Assembly (NCBI RefSeq): GCF_024808255.1
Contig: NZ_JANTYS010000017.1
Coordinates: 62,001-126,000, forward strand
Length of the DNA: 64,000 bases
Direction: 5' to 3'
Source of the DNA: Mucilaginibacter dorajii
Lineage (GTDB): Bacteria > Bacteroidota > Bacteroidia > Sphingobacteriales > Sphingobacteriaceae
The notes under the pieces were generated by a model, which did no database searches, was not told the DNA's origin, and was given only the letters and a program-made list of their open reading frames with translations. Made by a program: the position numbers and the translations under genes. Below, in pieces: positions 6,825 through 15,196 of this stretch. How positions within the stretch are numbered: position 1 is the stretch's first letter; each line of letters begins with the position of its first letter.

Positions 6825-8366
6825 ATGTACAAAAATGTATGTAATCAATACACTATTGGCAAAATTCTATTAATTATATCATGTTTTGTTTCCTACAATG
6901 CTTCGGCACAGCTATCTGTAACGGGTCAGCTAAAAACCAGGGGCGAATTACGTGATGGTTATGGAACTTTAGAACCAATAGGTAACAAAAATGCCGCCTT
7001 TGTATCGCAACGAACGCGACTTACCTTCAATTACAAAAGCAGCAGGCTTATTTTCCAGGCAGCTGTACAGGATGTAAGGCTTTGGGGCCAGGATGCATCA
7101 ACTATCACCATTAATGACGGCAACCGTTTAGGTTTACATGAAGCCTGGGCCGAACTCATCTTATCAAACAAAAAAGATACTTCTTTCAAATCATCACCAG
7201 TAGATTATTTTGCTATTAAAGCCGGAAGGCAGGAAATAAGTTACGACGATGAACGCCTGCTGGGCGCAACCGACTGGATTCAGCAAGGCCGCCGTCATGA
7301 TGCTATTGTACTTAAACTAATTCAATCTGGCTGGCAGGTTGATCTTGGTTTCGCGTTTAACCAAAGTTCAGATGCCATTAATTATAATGGTACGTACTAT
7401 ACGCCTGCAAACGTACCTGCCACGATAAAAGATAGCAAAGGCAACCTGGCTAATACCCCGGCAGGCTTTATCCCACTTATTAACGCCGCCGGCATCAGTT
7501 CAAAAACTGGCAGCCCTGCATTTTTAAACCCACCCGGCACCAACGGTTTAACTCAAAACTACAAATCGCTACAGTATTTATACTTTGCTAAAAAGATCAA
7601 TAAAACAAAGATATCCGGCCTGTTCCTAGCCGATCAATTTGGCAAGTATAAACTCGACTCGGTAAAAAATGTATCGGGGACCGATGAGGGTTATATTTAT
7701 GGCCGTCATTTTAACCAACCCGGCGTAAATACCAGGTATACAACGGGATTATTGGTAAACCCAACCTTTGGCGATAAAGATCAATGGGGTATAAACGGTG
7801 GCTTTTACTACCAGGGCGGCCATGATAAAGACGGGCTTGACCTAAGCGCCTATACTTATACCGCGGCCTTATTATATAAAGGTAAAAACTGGGGCTACAC
7901 AGCAGGCTGGGATTACCTTTCAGGAAATGACGCGCTATCAACCTCAAAAACCAATCACCGGTTTGACCCTTTGTACGGCACCCCACACAAGTTTTGGGGC
8001 CTAATGGATTATTTTTATGCAAGCACCGGATCGCCAACGGGTGGCCTGAGCAATCCATACCTTAAAATTAAATATCTATCAGATAACAAACGCTTTAGCA
8101 CCGAATTGAGCAACCATTATTTTCTATTGGCTAAAGATCAAAAAGGGGCAGATGGGCAAGCTATTGACAAATACCTGGGTACCGAGTTTGATTTAACCAA
8201 CAACTATAAGCTTAACAAGTTCACCATGGTTGAGTTGGGCTTATCATACATGGCGGCAACGCACAGCATGGAATATGCCAAAGGTTTAACACTGGGAGCC
8301 AACAAGCTGCACCCCATGTGGGCATACCTTCAATTGAACATTAAACCCGAATTTTTGAATAAGTAA
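6825..8366 (+). CDS. Outer-membrane beta-barrel channel of the alginate-export/OprD type
   Basis: A signal peptide (hydrophobic stretch KILLIISCFVSYNASAQ) is followed by a 16- to 18-strand-like barrel of alternating aromatic and glycine-rich segments: QLKTRGELRDGYG, AAFVSQRTRLTFNY, FAIKAGRQEISYDDERLLGA, DWIQQGRRHDAI, YGTPHKFWGLMDYFY and ELGLSYMA. These match the alginate export family, used in Bacteroidota for diverse small solutes. Next to a nitrate/nitrite transporter and reductase, it most likely lets nitrate or nitrite cross the outer membrane; the substrate is inferred from context. Its leader carries the shared hairpin element. The ATG at 6825 is the only start that gives a full signal peptide. 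Confidence 0.85.
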   Translation: MYKNVCNQYTIGKILLIISCFVSYNASAQLSVTGQLKTRGELRDGYGTLEPIGNKNAAFVSQRTRLTFNYKSSRLIFQAAVQDVRLWGQDASTITINDGNRLGLHEAWAELILSNKKDTSFKSSPVDYFAIKAGRQEISYDDERLLGATDWIQQGRRHDAIVLKLIQSGWQVDLGFAFNQSSDAINYNGTYYTPANVPATIKDSKGNLANTPAGFIPLINAAGISSKTGSPAFLNPPGTNGLTQNYKSLQYLYFAKKINKTKISGLFLADQFGKYKLDSVKNVSGTDEGYIYGRHFNQPGVNTRYTTGLLVNPTFGDKDQWGINGGFYYQGGHDKDGLDLSAYTYTAALLYKGKNWGYTAGWDYLSGNDALSTSKTNHRFDPLYGTPHKFWGLMDYFYASTGSPTGGLSNPYLKIKYLSDNKRFSTELSNHYFLLAKDQKGADGQAIDKYLGTEFDLTNNYKLNKFTMVELGLSYMAATHSMEYAKGLTLGANKLHPMWAYLQLNIKPEFLNK

Positions 8367-8448
8367 TAGGTGAGCTAAAAGCTGAAGGCGAAAAGCCTAA
8401 AGCCATAAAAGATATTATTTAATGACCTGCTTTTAAATTAAACTGATC

Positions 8449-9732
8449 ATGGAAAAACAACTTACTAAACTCAATATATTTTCATTAAAAGGCGTGCAGA
8501 TGCGCACCTTCCATATTACCTGGCTCATGTTTTTTGTGTGCTTTTTTGGCTGGTTTGGCCTGGCACCATTGATGCCAACCATTCGCGCCGAATTGCACCT
8601 AACCAAAGGCCAGGTAGGTAATACCATCATCGCATCGGTGGCGGCAACCATTATTGCCCGCCTTATTATAGGTAAACTTTGCGATACCTGGGGGCCGCGC
8701 AAAACCGCGGTTAGGTTACTGCTGGTAGGTTCATTGCCGGTATTTTTAGTTGGGCTGGCACATGACTACACTTCGTTTTTACTTTTCCGCCTGGCTATTG
8801 GAGTAATTGGTTCGTCGTTTGTAATTACCCAATTCCATACCTCAATGATGTTTGCGCCTAATATAAAGGGGACTGCCAACGCGGTAACCGGCGGCTGGGG
8901 TAACCTGGGGGGCGGGGTAACCAACATGGTAATGCCTTTAATATTTGCTGCCATAGTAGGCGCCGGTTTTACCAAAGCCGAAGCCTGGCGCTATGCCATG
9001 ATTGTACCCGGTGTACTGATGCTGATAATTGCCTTATTATATTGGAAATATACCAAAGACACCCCCAACGGCAACTACGACGAAGTGGGCTATGCCAAAA
9101 CCAACCCATCCAAAACCGATTGGTCGATATTGGCCGACTGGCGTGTGTGGGCACTTACTATGGCCTATGCCATGTGCTTTGGCATGGAGATCACCTTTGA
9201 TAACGTGGCCTCGTTGCACTTTGTTGATACGTTTCACCTGTCACAAAGTTCCGCGGGTTTTTGGGCGGGCATATTTGGTTTCATGAACATTTTTGCCCGT
9301 GCATTGGGCGGCATTGTATCTGATAAGGTTGGTGGCAAATTTGGCATGCGGGGCAAAGGCTTGTTGCTTGCCGGCGTGCTGTTGTTAGAAGGCGCGGGGC
9401 TCATCCTGTTCGCGCAATCGGGCAACCTTACCGCGGCTATTATTTCCATGTTATCCTTCGCGCTGTTCCTTAAAATGTCAAATGGTGCGACATACGGTAT
9501 AGTTCCGTTCATCAACAGTAAGAATGTGGGTATGGTAAGCGGTATAGTAGGTGCGGGCGGTAACCTTGGCGGGATGATGTTCGGGTTTCTATTTAAATCA
9601 AGCACCATTACTTATGTGCAGGCATTTACTTATATCGGTATAACTGTTATGGTGGTATCCCTGATTGTATTGATCACCCGTTTTCAAAAACAGGCAGAAA
9701 CAAAAAAGGCAGAAGAGTTGGTGTTGGCGTAA
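8449..9732 (+). CDS. Nitrate/nitrite transporter of the NarK/NNP family (MFS)
   Basis: This 427-residue protein has about twelve membrane segments and the two signature glycine-rich motifs of nitrate porters, GGWGNLGGGVTNMVMPL in the first half and VGAGGNLGGMMFGFLF in the second. It also has the MFS loop KLCDTWGPRKTAV. It imports nitrate, or exchanges nitrate and nitrite, across the inner membrane. It follows the outer-membrane channel by 82 bases and precedes the nitrate reductase, so the three probably form one uptake-and-reduction unit. The narK or nasA symbol would depend on usage, so none is given. Confidence 0.93.
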   Translation: MEKQLTKLNIFSLKGVQMRTFHITWLMFFVCFFGWFGLAPLMPTIRAELHLTKGQVGNTIIASVAATIIARLIIGKLCDTWGPRKTAVRLLLVGSLPVFLVGLAHDYTSFLLFRLAIGVIGSSFVITQFHTSMMFAPNIKGTANAVTGGWGNLGGGVTNMVMPLIFAAIVGAGFTKAEAWRYAMIVPGVLMLIIALLYWKYTKDTPNGNYDEVGYAKTNPSKTDWSILADWRVWALTMAYAMCFGMEITFDNVASLHFVDTFHLSQSSAGFWAGIFGFMNIFARALGGIVSDKVGGKFGMRGKGLLLAGVLLLEGAGLILFAQSGNLTAAIISMLSFALFLKMSNGATYGIVPFINSKNVGMVSGIVGAGGNLGGMMFGFLFKSSTITYVQAFTYIGITVMVVSLIVLITRFQKQAETKKAEELVLA

Positions 9733-9734
9733 AA

Positions 9735-9899
9735 GCCTCACCCTGCCCTCTCCAAAGGAGAGGGTTCTGATTAGCATGGTGGTTATTCAAATGCGCTTTT
9801 CAAACAAGCAAATCAAAGTCCTCTCCTTTGGAGAGGATTTAGGTGAGGCTAAATATATAATACAAAGCCCTCTCCCCTGGAGAAGATTTAGGTGAGGCT
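9735..9899. repeat. Intergenic repeat of the CCTCTCCTTTGGAGAGG family
   Basis: AGCCTCACC...CCCTCTCCAAAGGAGAGGG (9735-9764) is mirrored by CCTCTCCTTTGGAGAGGATTTAGGTGAGGCT (9820-9850), and a further half copy ends at about 9899, just before the nitrate reductase start. It is an imperfect inverted repeat of a widespread intergenic family. A related, more C/G-rich element lies at 51673-51775 inside a coding region. Confidence 0.75.
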
Positions 9900-9908
9900 C
9901 TCTTAACA

Positions 9909-12900
9909 ATGGCTAACAAACGCGCTCAAAATACAATAAAAAGTACCTGCTGCTATTGCGGGGTGGGTTGCGGCGTGGTACTTAACAAAGAAAAGAACGG
10001 CAGCATTACACTTGAGGGCAATAAAGATTATCCTGTAAACAAGGGGATGCTGTGCAGCAAGGGTCTTAACCTGCACTACACAGCAAATGATAAAACAGAC
10101 AGGCTGCTGTACCCACAAATGCGCTATAACAAAAGCATGCCACTGCAAAGGGTAAGCTGGGATGATGCGTTGGAGCGTACAGCGGCCGTTTTTAAAACTT
10201 TCATTAATAAATACGGACCAGATTCTGTAGCGTTTTATGCTTCCGGTCAATGCCTTACCGAAGAGTATTATGTGGTAAATAAGCTGATGAAGGGCTTTAT
10301 CGGCAGCAATAATATTGATACCAACTCGCGCCTGTGCATGAGCAGCGCGGTTGCCGCGTATAAAATCGCGCTGGGCGAAGATACCGTACCGCTTTGTTAT
10401 GATGATATTGAACTGGCCGATTGCTTTTATGTTACCGGTGCCAACCCTGCCTGGTGCCACCCTATTTTATGGCGACGGGTGGAAGCGCATAAAGCAGCTA
10501 ATCCCGGGGTGAAAATTATAGTGGTTGACCCGCGGGTTACCGATACCTGTAGCAATGCCGATTTGCACCTGCAGTTAAACCCCGGTACCGATATCACCCT
10601 AAACCATGCCATTGGCAGGGTATTGATAGAAAACGGGGATATCGACATTGATTTTGTAACCAACCACGCCGATGGGTTTGAACAGTACAGCAAACTGGTA
10701 TTTGAGCGTACGCTGGCCCAGTCATCGGCTATTTGCGGTGTGAGCGAAAGTGATATCCGCCTTGCAGCCAAATACATTGGCGAAGCTAAAGGTTTTATTT
10801 CCATGTGGACGATGGGGCTTAACCAAAGTTCTGTTGGGGTAAACAAAAATTTAAGTTTGATAAACCTCAATTTAATAACCGGTAATATTGGTAAGCCGGG
10901 TGCAGGCCCGCTATCATTAACAGGGCAGCCCAATGCCATGGGCGGGCGCGAGGTGGGTGGCCTTGCCAACTTGCTGCCCGCCCATCGCAACCTGGCCAAC
11001 CCGGTACACCGGGCCGAGGTGCAAAAGTTTTGGGGCGGAACAGAAATAGCCGCCAAGCCTGGGCTTACGGCTACCGAAATGTTTGAGGCCCTGAATGATG
11101 GTCGCCTTAAAGCCATCTGGATCATGTGTACCAACCCGCTAACCAGCCTGCCCAACGTACGCCTGGCCGAAGAAGCTTTGAAAAAAGCAAAGTTTGTAGT
11201 GGTACAGGAAATTAGCAACAAACCCGAAACGTTGGCTTATGCCGATGTGATATTGCCTGCCGCGGCCTGGGCCGAAAAAGAAGGCACCATGACCAACTCC
11301 GAAAGGCGCATCAGCTACCTGGGCAAAATACTGGATGCACCCGGCGAGGCTATTCCCGATAGTGAGATCATTTGTCGCTTTGCGCAAAAAATGGGTTACA
11401 AGGGTTTCGACTTTAAAAACGCGGCCGAAATTTATGCCGAGCACGCCAAACTTACCGCCAAAACCAATATAGATATCAGCGGATTAAGTTATGAGATCAT
11501 CAAGCAGCAGGGATCGGTACAATGGCCCTATAAAAAACGGAATACAAGTATAGGCACCCCGCGTTTATTTACAGATAAGCAGTTTTATACCCAAACGGGG
11601 AATGCCCAAATAAGTGCTGTACCAGATGCGCATACCAGCGAAATTACTGATAATGATTATCCTTTTATTTTAACCACCGGCCGCATTCGCGATCAATGGC
11701 ATACCATGAGTAAAACCGGTAAGGTAAACAAACTTAATCAGCACATTAAGCAATCGTTTATGGAGATTAACCCCATTGATGCTGATAACCTGCAAATTAA
11801 GGAGGGCGATGTTACTATAATTACCTCGCGCCGGGGCGAAGTACACGTTAAGGCAAAAATTACGGAGCAGATTAAACAGGGCGTTGTTTTTGTGCCGATG
11901 CATTGGGGCAAAATCCTCAACAACGATTTACATCGCATTAATAACGTTACCAACAACGCTGTTGACCCCATATCAAAAGAGCCCGATTTTAAGTATTGCG
12001 CTGTAAGTGTTCAAAAATATAAAAAGCCTTTTCAGCGGATTATAGTGGTTGGGGCCGGCGCAGGGGCACACGGCTTTGTACGCTCATACCGGGAGTTGAA
12101 CAAAGATGACGAGATTACCATTTTTAGTAAGGAAGACCATCCTTTCTATAACCGCGTAATGCTGCCCGATTATATTAGCGGCGAACAACGCTGGGAACAA
12201 CTGGTAAAAATGACCGATGACGAAGAGCCCGAACTTAAAATAAGGCTATTACGCGGGGTAAGCATTGAAAAGATAGACCGCGCCAACAAATACGTACTGG
12301 ACAGCCGGGGTGTAAAAACGTATTATGATGTGCTGCTGCTGGCCACGGGCAGCCGGGCAGCTATCCCCAAAAATGTGCCAACGTTACAGGGCATCTTTAG
12401 CATGCGCAGCCGCAACGATGCCGATAATTTTAAAAAGCACGTCCCCAAAAACGGCCATGTGGTTATTGTGGGCGGCGGCTTACTGGGTTTAGAGATGGCG
12501 GCTTCCCTGCGCGAGATTGGGATTACCATCACTATCATTCAGCGTACATCGAGGTTTTTAAACCGGCAGCTTGATGAATTAGGCAGCAGGTTATTGCACG
12601 AAGAAATGGTTGACCAGGGGTGTGATATTTTTTATGACGACGAGGTACAGCTGTTTTATGGTCGCAGCAAACTGACCGGCATCGGCCTTAAAAGCGGGCG
12701 CAAAATTAATTGTGATGCCATGATATTGGCTATTGGTACCACGCCCAACCTGGAAATTGCCAAAGATTGCGGCCTGGATATCAAACGTGGCGTAATTGTA
12801 AATGAACGCCTGCTTACCAGCGACCCAAACATTTATGCCATTGGCGAAATTGCCGAATTTAATGGCACATTATACGGCATAACCGCCGCCGCCGAACAAC

Positions 12901-13424
12901 AGGCCGCTGTAGTTGCCGGCTATATGAACGGCGATATTGCCAGTTACTATAAGGGCAGCCTGTTCATGAACATCATTAAAATTCATGGTTTTGATTTGTG
13001 CAGCATAGGTTTATCCGATTGCCCGAATGATAAAGACTATGAAGAAATTGTATTTATAGATAAAGCCAAGCGCTATTATAAAAAATGCATCATACACCAG
13101 GATAAGCTGGTGGGCACCATTTTAATTGGCGACAAAGGCGAGTTCCAGGAGTTTAGAGAACTGATTGCCAACAAAACCGAACTAAGTGATAAGCGCCTTA
13201 AACTACTGCGCAGTGGTAAAACTGCCGAGCCTGTTTTGGGCAAACTGGTATGCAGCTGCAATAACGTAGGTGCCGATAATATCCGCAATAAAGTAGCTGG
13301 TGGCTGCACCCAACTGGCCGATGTTTGCAGCCAAACCGGTGCCGGTACAGGTTGCGGATCATGCAAGCCCGAGGTAAAACGCCTGTTGGAAGAAGTACTT
13401 CAACAGCAATTAATGAAAGTATAA
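9909..13424 (+). CDS. Assimilatory nitrate reductase fused to FAD/NAD oxidoreductase and [2Fe-2S] modules
   Basis: The 1171-residue cytoplasmic protein combines the catalytic and electron-input parts of assimilatory nitrate reduction. Residues 1-50 bind a [4Fe-4S] cluster (C14, C17, C21, C49; CCYCGVGCGVVL, MLCSKG). The bis-MGD molybdopterin domain follows, with C143 in SRLCMSSAV as probable Mo ligand, and a C-terminal dinucleotide-binding domain ends near 690. Residues 705-1080 are an FAD/NAD(P)H oxidoreductase (IIVVGAGAGAHGF, VVIVGGGLLGLEMAASL, IYAIGEIAE). C1115, C1117, C1149 and C1152 form a BFD-type [2Fe-2S] site. In other bacteria these are two proteins. It sits between the transporter and the rubredoxin-fused gene, which starts 3 bases downstream. 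Confidence 0.94.
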   Translation: MANKRAQNTIKSTCCYCGVGCGVVLNKEKNGSITLEGNKDYPVNKGMLCSKGLNLHYTANDKTDRLLYPQMRYNKSMPLQRVSWDDALERTAAVFKTFINKYGPDSVAFYASGQCLTEEYYVVNKLMKGFIGSNNIDTNSRLCMSSAVAAYKIALGEDTVPLCYDDIELADCFYVTGANPAWCHPILWRRVEAHKAANPGVKIIVVDPRVTDTCSNADLHLQLNPGTDITLNHAIGRVLIENGDIDIDFVTNHADGFEQYSKLVFERTLAQSSAICGVSESDIRLAAKYIGEAKGFISMWTMGLNQSSVGVNKNLSLINLNLITGNIGKPGAGPLSLTGQPNAMGGREVGGLANLLPAHRNLANPVHRAEVQKFWGGTEIAAKPGLTATEMFEALNDGRLKAIWIMCTNPLTSLPNVRLAEEALKKAKFVVVQEISNKPETLAYADVILPAAAWAEKEGTMTNSERRISYLGKILDAPGEAIPDSEIICRFAQKMGYKGFDFKNAAEIYAEHAKLTAKTNIDISGLSYEIIKQQGSVQWPYKKRNTSIGTPRLFTDKQFYTQTGNAQISAVPDAHTSEITDNDYPFILTTGRIRDQWHTMSKTGKVNKLNQHIKQSFMEINPIDADNLQIKEGDVTIITSRRGEVHVKAKITEQIKQGVVFVPMHWGKILNNDLHRINNVTNNAVDPISKEPDFKYCAVSVQKYKKPFQRIIVVGAGAGAHGFVRSYRELNKDDEITIFSKEDHPFYNRVMLPDYISGEQRWEQLVKMTDDEEPELKIRLLRGVSIEKIDRANKYVLDSRGVKTYYDVLLLATGSRAAIPKNVPTLQGIFSMRSRNDADNFKKHVPKNGHVVIVGGGLLGLEMAASLREIGITITIIQRTSRFLNRQLDELGSRLLHEEMVDQGCDIFYDDEVQLFYGRSKLTGIGLKSGRKINCDAMILAIGTTPNLEIAKDCGLDIKRGVIVNERLLTSDPNIYAIGEIAEFNGTLYGITAAAEQQAAVVAGYMNGDIASYYKGSLFMNIIKIHGFDLCSIGLSDCPNDKDYEEIVFIDKAKRYYKKCIIHQDKLVGTILIGDKGEFQEFRELIANKTELSDKRLKLLRSGKTAEPVLGKLVCSCNNVGADNIRNKVAGGCTQLADVCSQTGAGTGCGSCKPEVKRLLEEVLQQQLMKV

Positions 13425-13427
13425 CAG

Positions 13428-14870
13428 ATGGAAAAGAAGCAGGTTATCAAAATAAACCTTCCCGGCGGCGTAGCTTCTGCCGGTGATTTTTATGAGATGC
13501 TCATCATAGCGCAAAACGCGGGTGCCGGGCAAATCCGTTTTGGCAACAGGCAGCAGCTTTATTTTGAAATTGATGCCGGGCAACTGGAAGATCTGGAATT
13601 TGACATGTTAGGTGCCGGCATTGATCATGAGATTAACCAGAATGTTTACCCCAACATCACCAGTTCATATATAGCCGATGGTATTTTCAACCAGGAAAAC
13701 TGGCTTAAAGAAGGTGTTTATAAAGATATCTTCGACCTGTTTGCCTATCAGCCCGAACTAAAAATAAACCTGGTTGACAGCAACCAAACCTTTGCTCCTT
13801 TTTTTACGGGTAATCTTAACTATATATCTTCGCCGGTAAGTAATTACTGGTACCAGTATATCCGGTTCCCTAAAACCAATATCCTGTATTGCTGGCCGGT
13901 ACTGGTTTACTCGGATGATATCCCGACTATGAGCAAAGCTATACAACAGGTGATATTGGCCAACAAGTCGTTGTTTTATGATCAGCCTGAAGTTAATACC
14001 GATTTGCTTTACCAACTGGTTACGGCTGGCAATCAATTTGTAATACAGGAAATAGATCAGCCCCTGGCAATACCCGATTTTCAGCTACCTTATTACGAGG
14101 GCTTTAACAAACAAGGCAATAAATACTGGCTGGGTATTTACCGCCGCAACGAGCTTTTTGATATCGAATTTTTAAAAGATATTTGTAACCTGTGTATGCA
14201 AACCAGGGTAGGGCAGCTATACATCAGCCCATGGAAATCGCTACTTGTTAAAAACATCGAAGCTAAACACCGCCCATTGTGGGGTAACCTGCTCAATAAA
14301 TACCGCATCAACATCAGGCATGCCTCAAACGAACTTAACTGGCAGGTTGAAGACCTCTGCAGCCAGTGCCTTGAACTTAAGCAGCAACTGGTGCGTGAGT
14401 TTGAGGAGGCCGATTTGCGCACATACCGTTTAAGCTTCGCCATCAAGCGGTCGCCAAAATCGGGCATTTACGGTTCTGTTATGATCCGCGAACGTAAACC
14501 CAATGAGTTTGAAATTATCCATACCCGCGACTTTAATCACAACACCCGCGAATTTGTAGTTTATAAACAAGGTGTCGCCAAGGCCGATTTAAGCCGACAC
14601 CTGATAACCCTGTGCGATATGTTTTATGAGCAGCAAAGCAATAATCAACTCCCTTTAAATACTGCTAAAAGCAAAGAAGAAACCAGCGTATCTACCCCAA
14701 AAACGGTGCACCAATGCAAAAGCTGCTTCACCATTTATGATGAGCTTTATGGCGATGAATTCAATGAAATAGCCCCCGGAATATCGTTCAGTAATTTGGC
14801 CGTTTATGAATGTCCTACCTGTGGCGCTGCAAAGGAAAATTTTGATGAACTCATATTTTCGGCGGTTTAA
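13428..14870 (+). CDS. Degenerate siroheme-reductase-like protein fused to C-terminal rubredoxin
   Basis: The 480 residues begin with a nitrite/sulfite reductase ferredoxin-like half domain (INLPGGVASAGDFYEML, GAGQIRFGNRQQLYFEI), repeated around 190-270. At the place where family members have GCPNSCG, this protein reads KRSPKSG (residues 340-346), without the ligand cysteines, so siroheme/[4Fe-4S] binding there is unlikely. The C-terminus is a rubredoxin, with C430 and C433 (CKSC) and C462 and C465 (CPTC), that binds one iron. It starts 3 bases after the nitrate reductase and is surely co-transcribed. I infer an electron carrier or assembly partner for nitrate or nitrite reduction; the function is not established. 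Confidence 0.82.
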   Translation: MEKKQVIKINLPGGVASAGDFYEMLIIAQNAGAGQIRFGNRQQLYFEIDAGQLEDLEFDMLGAGIDHEINQNVYPNITSSYIADGIFNQENWLKEGVYKDIFDLFAYQPELKINLVDSNQTFAPFFTGNLNYISSPVSNYWYQYIRFPKTNILYCWPVLVYSDDIPTMSKAIQQVILANKSLFYDQPEVNTDLLYQLVTAGNQFVIQEIDQPLAIPDFQLPYYEGFNKQGNKYWLGIYRRNELFDIEFLKDICNLCMQTRVGQLYISPWKSLLVKNIEAKHRPLWGNLLNKYRINIRHASNELNWQVEDLCSQCLELKQQLVREFEEADLRTYRLSFAIKRSPKSGIYGSVMIRERKPNEFEIIHTRDFNHNTREFVVYKQGVAKADLSRHLITLCDMFYEQQSNNQLPLNTAKSKEETSVSTPKTVHQCKSCFTIYDELYGDEFNEIAPGISFSNLAVYECPTCGAAKENFDELIFSAV

Positions 14871-15058
14871 TCGGCCTTAAACATGCAACTGGGATTGATG
14901 GATATGAGCTTATTTTTATAGCTTTTAGGTCTGCTACACCCGTTAGTTGTGGGGTCAACCGTCTAATGTTGCAGAAATCATAATTTTATAGGTAAACAAC
15001 CCATAAAAAATTGATTTCCCCTTTCAAAAGTGCATTTAAAATACTATTATTGCAATAA
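14871..15058. other. Intergenic stretch after the nitrate cluster, with small-RNA promoter at its end
   Basis: No gene is seen. The stretch ends with TTTC (15022-15025), a 19-base spacer and TATTATTG (15045-15052), one mismatch each from the Bacteroidota -33 TTTG and -7 TAnnTTTG boxes. These would start a transcript at about 15059. Confidence 0.4.
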
Positions 15059-15143
15059 CATCGGTAAGATCTCTTCTTACCAATTGTGATAAGGTTTAGG
15101 TTTAAGTCCCCGGCGGCGAGCGCTTAGGGGACTTTATTTTTTT
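15059..15143 (+). ncRNA. Candidate small RNA with two hairpins and terminator
   Basis: A promoter-like pair upstream predicts a start near 15059. The transcript would fold into a perfect 7-bp hairpin (GGTAAGA 15063-15069 with TCTTACC 15075-15081, 5-base loop), then a single-stranded linker, then the terminator at 15104-15143. Total length is about 85 bases with no reading frame. It is convergent with the GH2 gene, whose 3' end lies 50 bases beyond. It could instead be the processed 3' end of the nitrate operon transcript. Identity is unknown. Confidence 0.4.
15104..15143 (+). terminator. Rho-independent terminator
   Basis: AAGTCCCC (15104-15111) pairs with GGGGACTT (15127-15134), with further GC pairing inside the loop, followed by TATTTTTTT. 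It ends the candidate small RNA and any read-through from the nitrate cluster. Confidence 0.8.
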
Positions 15144-15196
15144 AAAACCATAAATCACTAAAAATTCAAACGTCAAACAACAACAATCTTCCTGAA

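Noticed and set aside
10427-11221. Long reverse-strand reading frame inside the nitrate reductase gene
   Set aside because: It is a shadow of the forward codons, low-complexity and without any domain; the forward gene has intact motifs.
15059-15143. Known riboswitch or tmRNA for the small transcript
   Set aside because: No conserved core of any riboswitch I know could be recognised; it is reported only as a candidate.
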